This document shows, piece after piece, positions 34,140 through 42,685 of a stretch of 64,000 nt of DNA (within the stretch, counting starts at the first letter, position 1; each line of letters starts with the position of its first letter). A model generated the notes under the pieces. It had not been told where the DNA came from. It worked only from the letters and a program-made list of their open reading frames with translations, and did not search any database. The DNA comes from Oxalobacteraceae bacterium (lineage in GTDB: Bacteria; Pseudomonadota; Gammaproteobacteria; Burkholderiales; Burkholderiaceae_D). The stretch covers positions 1-64,000 of the forward strand of contig JAIXXN010000033.1 in NCBI GenBank assembly GCA_027490725.1, written 5' to 3'. The translations under genes and the position numbers were made by a program.

Positions 34140-35518
34140 AGTGCCGCACTGCGCGGGGCAGCATACAGCTTGTCGATCGCTTGATTGCGGCGCTTACGCA
34201 GGGTCGGCATCGAGATTTCCGCCAGCGCAGCCAGTTGCTGCAGCGTCGGCAGTTCACCCGTTGCCGGATCCAGCCACACGTCAGGATAACTGTCATCGGC
34301 GACACCAAGCAGTTTGTGATACACGGCCAGCCGGATCGGCAACGCCTCCTGCGCCAGCACCCGCACGATCCAGCTGCCTTCCTGTTGCGCCAGCCGCGCT
34401 AGTTTCAGATAGCCGGGGGGCAGGGAAACGGCCACCGCAAGCGCCTGTTCCTGTGCCTGTTCCTGCGCCTGTTCCAGCGCCTGGGTCGCCTGGTCTGGCG
34501 CATCGGCGGCATCTGGCGGCCATGTCAGGCTAGCCTCGCCATCCCCAAGCTGATCACATTCCCCATCCTGATCACTTGCCCCGTCCGCAGCGTCGCCGTC
34601 GCGTTCCGGCTCGGGCAGCAACTGATCCGGATAATCACAGGTCCCGTGCGCCGCAGCTTGCTCCGAGTCGTGCAATACCCGCCAGTAGTCTTCCAGCCAC
34701 GCGCCCGCTTCCCCGGCATCACCGAGGAAGTCATCGGCCCGGTCACCATTGGCCGACAGTTGTTCGTATTCGCCGATCTCGCACAGCATCGCAGCAATCT
34801 TCCCGGGGCTATTTTTCAGGCTGGCGAAGCGCTTGGAACGGGTGTGCAGGGGGCCGACTGCCCCCGTGAACTGCTCCAGCGTTGCGCTCCACGCGATGAT
34901 CCACTCGGCCTTGCAGCCGGCGACGGACTTCATCTGGCGCACTTCGATCGGGCTGCCGTGCAGGGTACGCCCCAGGATCGCGCCGACCTGCCCCGTATGC
35001 GACTGCCAGTCGGCAAACAGCGCGGCGATATCGCGGTAGGCCGTATCGAGCATGCGATAGGTGTAAATGCGGTTCGGCGAGCAATCGCGCCCGGTGGCAA
35101 CCGTATAGGCATCGGCGTCGATACGGTCACGCAGACCGGCATACATATCGTTGACTTTTTTGCGCAGCATGGCTTCCGAGGCCGCCTGCTGCCAGAAGGC
35201 GCCACACCGCGCATATTCGCTCTGCAAGGCGGTCAGCAGCCCTTGCCAGAACGCTGGCTGGGCGGGCAATTCGTACAGCAGGCCGACCGCCAGTTCGCCC
35301 ACACTATCGCCATAGCTATTGCCTTCGGCGCTGGCACGTGCGGTACGCGCGCACGCCTGCAGCAGCGCTCCCGCCGCCTCGACGTAGCGTTCCAGCAGTG
35401 CCGGGTCCTGCAAATCCTGGGGCGCAAGCTGACGTAATACCTGCACGCTGGCCTGTCCCAGCAATTTACGCACTTGTTCCCAGCCGTGCTCCTGATAGCG
35501 GGTTCCTGGCAGGCGCAT
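34136..35518 (-). CDS. HTH protein with acidic linker, unknown
   Basis: 460 residues, beginning MRLPGTRYQEHGWEQVRKLL. A helical N-terminal domain of ~260 residues (AEWIIAWSATLEQFTGAVGPL) is followed by a strongly acidic, low-complexity linker (DYPDQLLPEPERDGD ... EQAQEQAQEQ). The C-terminus has TLQQLAALAEISMPTLRKRRNQAIDKLY, a good helix-turn-helix of the sigma-region-4/LuxR kind. This may be a sigma-like or DNA-binding regulator of the locus. The start at 35518 is chosen over an upstream ATG because it follows ACAGGAAAGT. Confidence 0.6.
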   Translation of the reverse strand: MRLPGTRYQEHGWEQVRKLLGQASVQVLRQLAPQDLQDPALLERYVEAAGALLQACARTARASAEGNSYGDSVGELAVGLLYELPAQPAFWQGLLTALQSEYARCGAFWQQAASEAMLRKKVNDMYAGLRDRIDADAYTVATGRDCSPNRIYTYRMLDTAYRDIAALFADWQSHTGQVGAILGRTLHGSPIEVRQMKSVAGCKAEWIIAWSATLEQFTGAVGPLHTRSKRFASLKNSPGKIAAMLCEIGEYEQLSANGDRADDFLGDAGEAGAWLEDYWRVLHDSEQAAAHGTCDYPDQLLPEPERDGDAADGASDQDGECDQLGDGEASLTWPPDAADAPDQATQALEQAQEQAQEQALAVAVSLPPGYLKLARLAQQEGSWIVRVLAQEALPIRLAVYHKLLGVADDSYPDVWLDPATGELPTLQQLAALAEISMPTLRKRRNQAIDKLYAAPRSAAL

Positions 35519-35613
35519 ACTTTCCTGTTCTGTGATGGATAAAAGTTCCGCACAGGGCGGACGCCTCAAGATCATGACACAGTGCTTCACCTCGCAATTG
35601 CGCAGTCACAGGT

Positions 35614-38600
35614 CTATTTCTCCTTCTGTTCCGGCTTCTGCGCCGCTGGCTGGCCGGCCAGCGCCGCCAGCAGGCTAGCCAGCACCGGTGCCGCATGTTC
35701 ACCCCCGGTCGCCGCGGAATGGCTGACAAAGACCGCCATCGCCAGCCGGTGCTGCTGGCCCGGCAAACTGCCCGGCTCCAGCCAGCCCGTGAACCAGACG
35801 GTGGCAGTATGCTCGCCGCTCGGTGCCGTGCCGGTTTTGCCATACAGGCCACCCCGCAGCGGCGCCAGTGCCGCGGCCCGGAATGCCCCGGCACCGGTGC
35901 CGACCTCGACCACGCCCTTCATGCCGGCACGGATGCGATCGAGCCGGATATCCAGCGGCGCCTGCCGCACCACGCGACTGCTGCTGCCATCCAGCGCCAG
36001 CAGCAGTCGCGGCGTAACCACGCTGCCCTGCCCGATTGCCGCCGAGGCCAGTGCCATCTGCAGCGGGGTTACCTGCATGCGCAGGCCGATACTCATCTGA
36101 CGCAATTCGTGACGGGTATGGATGGGATCGATGTGCGCCGGGGTCGCCTGCAAAGCGTCCCAGTTGCGCCAGTCAAAGTCCGGCGGCAGCAGGCCGCCAT
36201 CAAGACGCAGCGGCTGCTCAAAGCCCAGCCGGTGGGCTGCGGCGACGATAGGACGCACAGGATCCAGCGCATCAGCATCGAGCGCCTGCAGATCCGGTGC
36301 ACCGCCTTCAGCGCGGCCAAACAGGGAACGGTCGCTCAATTCGCCCGACCATGCAAACCAGGTATTCAGGCTATACGTGAGCGCCTGCGACAGCCCCAGG
36401 CGGCCATCCTGTGCGCGCCGGTCCAGGCTCTGTTCGCGGAAATTGGTAATATGCGCCAGCCGTGGATTGAGTGGATAACTGGCCGCATCGGTCTGGAAGC
36501 CAAAGCCGCGCTGCTGCGCCAGCCGGTTGATCGCGGCCAGCGGCATTCCTGCCAACAGGGCGTCGATTTGCGGGTCGTGCTGCGCGGCCAGCTCCAGCCC
36601 CAGCGCGCTGACCACCTTGAAAGTCGAACCGGGACTCTGGTGTGCGCCGCCATCATGCTGCCATGCGGGCAGGCGCAAGGGACTGCGCGCCGGGCTAGTA
36701 CGATCGAAGTCACGCACCTCCGCCCAGTTGGCGGGGTTGACCGTCCCCGCACCGGCGCCGGCTGCCGCCAGAATGTCGCCCGTTTCGGCATCGAGTATCA
36801 CCAGCCCTGCATGGCGACCTTCCGGCACGGTTTGCGCAGCGACGCAGGCGCCGCCCTCCCAGCGGCCGTGGCGCAAGCCCACGCAGTCCAGCAGCCGCTG
36901 GCTCAGTTGCTGCAAGGGTAAATCCAGTGTCAGGCGGGCTGCTTGCGGCTGCTGCGGCAAGCGCGCCAGCATACCGCTAACACTGCTCGCGTGCTCACGA
37001 CCCAGCCCGAGCAGCGGCCCCAGTCCCGCCTGCATCGCTGCCGGGCTTGCAACACCGTCGCGCCACAAAGGCGTGGCATGACGGTCGGTCAGTTGCATCG
37101 TCGTCGAGAGTGCCGCCGATTGTAGCGCTGCGCCACCGCGTGCAGGCGGCGTCACTGGCAAAGCCTGCCAGCGGATGTGTCCCTGATCCAGCCACAGATG
37201 CCGGTACTTCTGGTCTTCCGGCGAATGGAAGGCCAGCGCTGCGACATCCAGCTGCACGGCGCGGACGCCGGGGTTCAGGGTCAGAAGTAGCTGCTGCACA
37301 TCGGCCGGGCTGCGGCAGGCGCGCCCGCTGCAGACAGGTGCCATGCGTGCTGTGGCGCCGTGCACCCCCGCCACCCGTCCCAGCAGCATGAGTTGCAGCG
37401 TTTCGCCCCCTTGCGCGGCGCGCGGCAACGCCAGTTGCAAGCGCACCGGTACGGCACCGGCGCGGGCGGCCTGTGGCCAGCGCGCCAGCCGGGTCCAGCC
37501 CTGCCAACCTTGCGGTAAGGATGCAAACAGACGCGAGGCCGCCAGCGGCATCTGCCCGCTGCTGGTCAGCGGCACCGCAGCCAGCGCTACCGTCCTGGCA
37601 AGCGCACCCGCCTGTGAGGACGCCATGTCCGGTGCGCCGGCCTGCGCCACGCTAGTCGCCTGCCATGCCTGCGTCGTGCCAGCGCTGGCAGGCACCCGCC
37701 ATGCCAGCAGCCAGCGTTCGCTATTAAACAGCTCGACCTGCTGGCGCACATATGCCCCGTCGGCCTGATAGTAGAGGCGCTTGATGAGTTTCTGCGTCAG
37801 CGCGCCCGGGGCGACCGCTTTCCAGCTATCGGCCGGTCCCGGCGCCACCCGCTGCTCCGGCCGCAGCGCCTGCCACTGGGGCAGATCGCGCGGCGCCAGT
37901 TCCAGCGCGCCCTGCGCGCTCAGTCTCACCATGCCCTGCGCCTGCAGCGCTGCGAACAGCGTCTCGTCTTCCATCACCGCTGCAGGACTGGCCGGCACCT
38001 GATAGCGCCCGCTGGCCAGCAGCGTCGCGAGCGGCCGGCCGCGTGCCGGAAAGGCGCTGACCAGCGCCGCCGAAGGCGTGGCGGCGGCCGCCGGACGATA
38101 CAGTTGCAGCACGAGTTCGCCGGCCTGCGGACAGGTCACATTGGTGCGCCGTTCAATCCGCAGCGCCGCCTGATCGCCCCACATCAGCCAGCCTTGCTGG
38201 CGTAGCGCCACGCGCCCCTGTGCGCCCTGTTCGATCTGGCCAAGACTGGCGTCGCTCAGCCAGCGCACCCTGTCGTTCTGCGCCTGCCAGCTCAGTTGCA
38301 AAGGCTCGCTATAAGGATCGTTGAAATCGGCCCGCGCCACGCCACTCATCTGCACCTGTGGCATACCTGCCGCTGCGCCATGCTGCGCCACCAGCAGCAC
38401 ATTTCGCAAAGCAATCTGCACACTGGCCGCCTCGTTCTGGCGCACCCAGCGTTGCACGTCCTCGAAGCGATAGCCTAAGCGCAGGGGCACCAGTTGCGAT
38501 GCAGCAGCACCGGTCGCCCCAGCACGCAACTGACTACACAGGTCGATTCGTACGGCTGGTGCTGCCTGCATGCCAGCCAGTACCAGCAGCGCGGCATCGG

Positions 38601-38952
38601 CATGCAAGCTGAGGGAAATTCCCGATTGTTGCGGCACGTCGAACTGCACACCGGGCAGCACGCCTTGAAAGAGCTGCGCTGCGCGCAAGCTCTGTGCCGT
38701 TTGCGGTGTGCTAGCCGTGCTGCGCACCAGTTGCCGGGCGTGCAGCACCAGCAGCCCGCCCCCGGCTAGCAGCAGCGCCAGCGTGGCGTACAGCGAGCCG
38801 CGCCGCCAGCAGGTCCACGCTGGCCGCAGCGCCCCCCCCCGGGCAGCGTGCTCACGCTGGCCGCGCTGCCCGGCCAGCAGATTGGCCGCGCGGCGCCGTT
38901 GCCGCAGTCGTTCGGACAGGCTTTGCAATACGCTGCGGATATACGTCGGCAT
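35614..38952 (-). CDS. Very large class B-like penicillin-binding protein (transpeptidase)
   Basis: 1112 residues. An Arg-rich cytoplasmic tail (1-50) and one membrane helix (YATLALLLAGGGLLVLHA, ~55-72) anchor a huge periplasmic part. The transpeptidase motifs are present: Ser776-x-x-Lys779 in SPGSTFKVVSA, SLN at 861-863 (YSLNTWFAW), and KTG at 1039-1041 (GLYGKTGTAP). About 640 residues of unrecognised sequence lie between the helix and the catalytic domain, far more than in PBP2/PBP3. It heads the seven-gene leftward run and is the natural partner of the SEDS enzyme at 17627. A run of nine G (on the coding strand, 38832-38840) lies at codons 38-41. Confidence 0.88.
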   Translation of the reverse strand: MPTYIRSVLQSLSERLRQRRRAANLLAGQRGQREHAARGGALRPAWTCWRRGSLYATLALLLAGGGLLVLHARQLVRSTASTPQTAQSLRAAQLFQGVLPGVQFDVPQQSGISLSLHADAALLVLAGMQAAPAVRIDLCSQLRAGATGAAASQLVPLRLGYRFEDVQRWVRQNEAASVQIALRNVLLVAQHGAAAGMPQVQMSGVARADFNDPYSEPLQLSWQAQNDRVRWLSDASLGQIEQGAQGRVALRQQGWLMWGDQAALRIERRTNVTCPQAGELVLQLYRPAAAATPSAALVSAFPARGRPLATLLASGRYQVPASPAAVMEDETLFAALQAQGMVRLSAQGALELAPRDLPQWQALRPEQRVAPGPADSWKAVAPGALTQKLIKRLYYQADGAYVRQQVELFNSERWLLAWRVPASAGTTQAWQATSVAQAGAPDMASSQAGALARTVALAAVPLTSSGQMPLAASRLFASLPQGWQGWTRLARWPQAARAGAVPVRLQLALPRAAQGGETLQLMLLGRVAGVHGATARMAPVCSGRACRSPADVQQLLLTLNPGVRAVQLDVAALAFHSPEDQKYRHLWLDQGHIRWQALPVTPPARGGAALQSAALSTTMQLTDRHATPLWRDGVASPAAMQAGLGPLLGLGREHASSVSGMLARLPQQPQAARLTLDLPLQQLSQRLLDCVGLRHGRWEGGACVAAQTVPEGRHAGLVILDAETGDILAAAGAGAGTVNPANWAEVRDFDRTSPARSPLRLPAWQHDGGAHQSPGSTFKVVSALGLELAAQHDPQIDALLAGMPLAAINRLAQQRGFGFQTDAASYPLNPRLAHITNFREQSLDRRAQDGRLGLSQALTYSLNTWFAWSGELSDRSLFGRAEGGAPDLQALDADALDPVRPIVAAAHRLGFEQPLRLDGGLLPPDFDWRNWDALQATPAHIDPIHTRHELRQMSIGLRMQVTPLQMALASAAIGQGSVVTPRLLLALDGSSSRVVRQAPLDIRLDRIRAGMKGVVEVGTGAGAFRAAALAPLRGGLYGKTGTAPSGEHTATVWFTGWLEPGSLPGQQHRLAMAVFVSHSAATGGEHAAPVLASLLAALAGQPAAQKPEQKEK

Positions 38953-39157
38953 CAGGTCCTCGCTGGTCTCATCTGGCTATGCAGCAGACTAGCGGGGGGC
39001 GGCAGAAAGAAGAGCGCGCCTCAGCGCCGATTTATCGCGCCGTTCTGCATTTCGCGCCGCCTAACCGGCACTTCGTCGCAATCCGCTGGAGCGCGCCATG
39101 GCTTCGGCCTAAAGTGAACACATCGCAGCACCAACCCCACCACTGAAAGGAAGCAAA

Positions 39158-39400
39158 ATGAACATCCTGCGCAACTTCGAAGCCGTATTTGTCGTCGCCC
39201 TGGGCCTGGCATGCGCCACCAGCTACACGCTGGAACGCACGAGCGAAACCAGCGCCGCACCCGCAATGTCTGCAGCCAGCACGATGCAAGTCGTGGTAGT
39301 CAGCGCCAAGCGCCTGAGCGCCGAACAGAAACAGGCAGCACTGCAGAGCGTGCCAGCATCGGCACTGGCAAGCCGCACCGCCTCAGCGAGCAAAATGTGA
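39158..39400 (+). CDS. Small exported/membrane-anchored protein
   Basis: 80 residues from an ATG with a strong ribosome site (GAAAGGAAGCAAA). An N-terminal hydrophobic stretch (VFVVALGLACATSYTL) is followed by a short VVVVSAKRL segment and an Ala/Ser-rich tail. No family recognised. It is divergent from the PBP gene, with 205 bases between them. Confidence 0.6.
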   Translation: MNILRNFEAVFVVALGLACATSYTLERTSETSAAPAMSAASTMQVVVVSAKRLSAEQKQAALQSVPASALASRTASASKM

Positions 39401-39414
39401 CGCCCCGCAGCAGT

Positions 39415-39449
39415 ACGCCTGAAGTGCAGCCCCAGCCTCCTTCAGGCGT
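39415..39449 (+). terminator. Hairpin downstream of the small exported protein gene (weak terminator)
   Basis: ACGCCTGAAG (39415-39424) pairs with CTTCAGGCGT (39440-39449) over a 15-base loop. No T-run follows, so termination would be inefficient or factor-dependent. Confidence 0.4.
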
Positions 39450-39489
39450 CCTCGCTGACATCCCACCGTGCGTTAGCGCACCTTACTCT

Positions 39490-39535
39490 GCATCAATTCT
39501 GCATCACATGTAAGCAGTTGCATCATCGCGCATCA
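39490..39535 (+). promoter_or_regulatory. Four spaced GCATCA hexamers upstream of the WXXGXW gene
   Basis: GCATCA begins at 39490, 39501, 39520 and 39530, giving intervals of 11, 19 and 10 bases, close to whole helical turns. They lie just upstream of a likely -10 (TATAGT near 39555) for the gene at 39603. Confidence 0.4.
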
Positions 39536-39602
39536 GCGCCGCTATCGCTTGCTATAGTGTTTCCATGTACCCGCGCACTTGCGCGCCACATGGAGAAACA
39601 TC

Positions 39603-40121
39603 ATGCTGCCACGCCTTAAACTGCTCTGCACTGCCAGCGTTCTGGCCTGTGCCACATTAGCCGCTCTGCCTGCCCATGCCCAGACCGAACTCAGCATTGT
39701 CATCAGCAATGCACCACCGCCCTTACGCTATGAAAGCCTGCCTGCAGCGCGCCCCGGTTACGTGTGGGCGCCCGGCTACTGGCGCTGGAATGGCCACCGT
39801 CATCTGTGGCGTGCCGGCCACTGGGAACGCCTGCATCGCGGTGCGCAATATCACGCGCCCGCATGGCGCGAGGAACGCGGTAACTGGCGCTTCGAACCGG
39901 GCGGCTGGATCAGCCAGCCGCCGGTGTATGTGGCGCCGCCCGCACCGCGCCGGATAGAGCCTGAGCACACGGAGCGCAACCATGGGCGCGATAATGGCCG
40001 TGGCCATGGCCGCAGCGACCGCGATCACGACGGTGTGCCGGATCGCCATGATCGCGACCGGGATGGCGACGGCGTGCCAAACAGGTATGATCATCGTCCC
40101 GACAACCCGCGACGTGACTAA
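39603..40121 (+). CDS. Exported WXXGXW-repeat (YXWQ-type) protein with Asp-rich tail
   Basis: 172 residues with signal peptide MLPRLKLLCTASVLACATLA (cut near AHA-Q). The body has the repeated W-x-x-G-x-W pattern (YVWAPGYWRWNGHRHLWRAG, then HWERLHRG and NWRFEPGGW) typical of small exported proteins common in Burkholderiales. The C-terminal ~45 residues are repeats of D-x-D-x-D-G-V-P-D (DRDHDGVPDRHDRDRDGDGV), like thrombospondin type 3/calcium-binding loops. Function unknown. Confidence 0.82.
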   Translation: MLPRLKLLCTASVLACATLAALPAHAQTELSIVISNAPPPLRYESLPAARPGYVWAPGYWRWNGHRHLWRAGHWERLHRGAQYHAPAWREERGNWRFEPGGWISQPPVYVAPPAPRRIEPEHTERNHGRDNGRGHGRSDRDHDGVPDRHDRDRDGDGVPNRYDHRPDNPRRD

Positions 40122-40126
40122 ACCGG

Positions 40127-40852
40127 ATGAGCGACACCCCGTTAGAACAATTACAGCAACTGGCCTATAAAAGTGAGCGCGCGCAGGCCGTCCGGCTGGC
40201 GCAGCGTTTGCAACTGGATCCGGCCAGCGCGCTGACACAGGTGCTGACGCAGGTGGCCGGTGTGGCAGGACTGGCGCAGTTACTGGCGCAACGCGCGGCT
40301 GTGCATTTGCGCGAAGTGCAGCGCCAGCAGGCGCGCGCAGCGACGCTGGCCCAGCGTCAGGCGACGCGTCAGGCACAGGGCGTCGCGCTCTCGGAACAGG
40401 GCTGGCAGGGCTGGTTTGATGGTTCGGCGCTACCCAATCCGGGCCGGCTCGGCATCGGCGCGCTGTTGCGCGGTCCGCAGGGTCAAATTATTCAGATCAG
40501 CCAGGCGGCCGGCTACGGTAATAGCAGCGAAGCCGAATATCTGGCCTTGACGGCCTTATTGGAGGCGGCGCTACAGGCCGGCGTGCGCGAGCTGCATATT
40601 CGCGGCGACAGTCAGGTGGTGGTGAATGATGTCAATCTGCCGGAAGCGGCCATCACGGCCGGTCAGGGGGCAAGCGCGCTGGCCAGCCATCGGGCGCAGG
40701 TGCATGCCCTGATGGCACAACTGAGCACCGTTCACTTGCGCTGGCTGCCCCGGCATCGCAATGCGGCAGCAGACCAGCTTGCCCAGCAAGCGCTAAAATC
40801 CGCGCCGCCTGGTGAGGACCAGCAGGGCATAGCGAAAAATAGCGAAAAATAG
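40127..40852 (+). CDS. RNase HI-like protein
   Basis: 241 residues. The N-terminal ~95 residues are helical and Gln/Ala/Arg-rich. The rest is an RNase H fold with the acidic residues visible: FDGSALPNPG (first Asp), GNSSEAEYLAL (Glu), HIRGDSQVVVNDV (second Asp) and PRHRNAAADQLA (final Asp). The Asp-Glu-Asp-Asp set supports nuclease activity on RNA:DNA hybrids. This is the stand-alone rnhA-like subgroup rather than the main RNase HI. It starts 5 bases after the preceding gene. The last codons include a tandem AGCGAAAAAT repeat. Confidence 0.85.
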   Translation: MSDTPLEQLQQLAYKSERAQAVRLAQRLQLDPASALTQVLTQVAGVAGLAQLLAQRAAVHLREVQRQQARAATLAQRQATRQAQGVALSEQGWQGWFDGSALPNPGRLGIGALLRGPQGQIIQISQAAGYGNSSEAEYLALTALLEAALQAGVRELHIRGDSQVVVNDVNLPEAAITAGQGASALASHRAQVHALMAQLSTVHLRWLPRHRNAAADQLAQQALKSAPPGEDQQGIAKNSEK

Positions 40853-40914
40853 CGCTAACCAGCACAGAATAGCGCGAAGCCGCGCAAACTGGTCGCGCTG
40901 CGTGGTGTCAAGAC

Positions 40915-41403
40915 TTAGGCTGCCATTGCGGGCGTCTCGACCAGCCCCATATCGGCGCTGGCCATCAGTTTATCGATATCAACCAGAATCAGCATGCGCT
41001 CATCCACGGTACCAAGACCGATAATGTGGTCGGTATTCATATTCCCGCCAATATCCGGTGCCGCCTTCATCTGCTCTGGCAGCAGCGTGGTCACGTCGGA
41101 GACCCGGTCCACCACCATGCCGACCACGCGCTGGCCGATGTTCAGAATGATCACCACCGTAAACTGGTCGTAGGTCGGCGTGCCCAGATTGAATTTGATG
41201 CGCATGTCGACGATCGGCACAATGATGCCGCGCAGATTGACCACGCCCTTGACGAAATCCGGCGCATTGGCAATCCGGGTCGGCGCTTCGTAGCTACGGA
41301 TTTCGCTGACTTTCTGGATGTCGATGCCGTATTCTTCCTGACCCAGCGTAAAAGCGAGGTACTCGGCAGCAGGAGTGGCGTGCAGTTCGGTGACGTTGGA
41401 CAT
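40915..41403 (-). CDS. cheW: Chemotaxis coupling protein CheW
   Basis: 162 residues, the usual CheW length. Family segments include YLAFTLGQEEYGIDIQKVSEI, ANAPDFVKGVVNLRGIIVPI, DMRIKFNLG, VVGMVVDRVSDV and GLGTVDERMLILVDIDKL. CheW links chemoreceptors to the kinase CheA. No other chemotaxis gene is adjacent, so this is an orphan copy, possibly extra to a main chemotaxis cluster elsewhere. Confidence 0.95.
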   Translation of the reverse strand: MSNVTELHATPAAEYLAFTLGQEEYGIDIQKVSEIRSYEAPTRIANAPDFVKGVVNLRGIIVPIVDMRIKFNLGTPTYDQFTVVIILNIGQRVVGMVVDRVSDVTTLLPEQMKAAPDIGGNMNTDHIIGLGTVDERMLILVDIDKLMASADMGLVETPAMAA

Positions 41404-41532
41404 GGGCTTGACCTTGGAAAGGAAGTTGACTGTCTGGAATATTACCGCAAGTCAACAAATAAAGCACCAAAAAAAATGCGTCTCAGCAATAAATTCCGGC
41501 ACTCACCTGCTGCCGTACGCGCTTCCGTCAGA

Positions 41533-41862
41533 TTACAAAGGTTTGGCAGGTAATTTGCCACTGCCGCCATGGCTGTCGGCGGGCAGTACGCGGGTCAGTG
41601 GCAGTGGCTGGGGGCGCTGCGGCATGCTGCGCAAGGCGCCGGGAGCCGCCTCACTATCGGTGGCGGCGGTGCGCGCTGCGTTGCTGAGCGCAGCACTCGT
41701 TAAGGCGACCGGCACGCCGCGATTCAGGGTGCGCCCCTCTTCGGGACGTGGCGTGAAGCGCGGTGCCAGCGTCGGCGTGTCATCCAGCGCCCATGCCATG
41801 GACGTGCCCAGGGTGTAAAGCACCGCAGCCAGCGTAACAGTGATGCGCATAGGATTCGCCAT
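41533..41862 (-). CDS. Small exported protein, unknown
   Basis: 109 residues with an N-terminal signal-like segment (MRITVTLAAVLYTLGTSMAWA, starting at residue 5). The rest is low-complexity and Pro/Ala/Arg-rich. Codon use is normal for the region. The start could be the ATG at 41850. No family recognised. Confidence 0.45.
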   Translation of the reverse strand: MANPMRITVTLAAVLYTLGTSMAWALDDTPTLAPRFTPRPEEGRTLNRGVPVALTSAALSNAARTAATDSEAAPGALRSMPQRPQPLPLTRVLPADSHGGSGKLPAKPL

Positions 41863-42007
41863 TAATTGTCAGTTATGAATGCATTTTGCACAATCCCGCA
41901 GCAATAAGCAAGCCTGTGATCGATTTCCACAAAAAATGCACAACTGCACAACACTCACGCCAGCCTGTATGATTTAAAACATCTTTTTGTAGCCGACCCG
42001 GAGAACC

Positions 42008-42667
42008 ATGAATAGCTTGCTGAATCACTGGCACCCGCTGCTGGTGCAACTGGCCGAGAGCGCTAGCGGCGGTGACGCGGCACACGACAGCAACCATCTG
42101 CACCGAGTCTGGCGCAATGCCAGCCAGCTGCTCGAAGACTACCCCGAAGCCGATGCACTGGTCGTGATGGCGGCCTGCTATCTGCATGATCTGGTGAACT
42201 TACCGAAGCACCATCCCGAGCGCAGCATGGCCTCGCGTCAGGCCGCGCTGCTGGCCAGCCGCCAGCTGGCCGCGCTGGACTTCCCGGCCCGTTTGCTCTC
42301 TGGCGTCGCGCACGCCATTGAGAGCCACAGTTTTTCCGCCGGCATCCACGCGGAAAGTATCGAAGCCAAAATTGTCCAGGATGCTGACCGCCTCGACGCG
42401 CTCGGCGCCGTCGGTCTGGCGCGACTGTTCTATACGGCCGGGCGCATGGGCAGCGGACTGGCACACGCCGACGACCCGATGGCACTGCACCGCGAACTCG
42501 ATGAAAAAGCCTATGCCATCGATCACATCGACACCAAGCTGGTCGCCATCCCCGCTAAAATGCAGACCGACGCGGGACGCCGTCTGGCCAACCAGCGCCT
42601 GCTGGCACTGACCAGCTTCCGCGACGACTTTATCGCCGAGTGGGCCGCCAGTCCGGCCACTCCCTGA
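42008..42667 (+). CDS. HD-domain phosphohydrolase
   Basis: 219 residues. The metal-binding motifs of the HD superfamily are in order: HDSNHLHRVWRN (first His), CYLHDLVNLPKH (His-Asp), and IVQDADRLDALGA (final Asp). The length and the QDADRLDA phrase match the YedJ-like HD hydrolases. Substrate not deducible; some are nucleotide or phospho-sugar hydrolases. Start ATG 42008 follows CCCGGAGAACC. Confidence 0.9.
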   Translation: MNSLLNHWHPLLVQLAESASGGDAAHDSNHLHRVWRNASQLLEDYPEADALVVMAACYLHDLVNLPKHHPERSMASRQAALLASRQLAALDFPARLLSGVAHAIESHSFSAGIHAESIEAKIVQDADRLDALGAVGLARLFYTAGRMGSGLAHADDPMALHRELDEKAYAIDHIDTKLVAIPAKMQTDAGRRLANQRLLALTSFRDDFIAEWAASPATP

Positions 42668-42685
42668 AACCTCACCAGCACACCC

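Noticed and set aside
16554..38952. Type VI secretion regulatory block (PpkA/PppA/Fha)
   Set aside because: No Tss/Hcp/VgrG/ClpV genes are present and SEDS and PBP genes are embedded in the runs.
40830..40852. Tandem AGCGAAAAAT units at the end of the RNase H-like gene
   Set aside because: Only two and a half short units; consistent with simple slippage and no sign of function.
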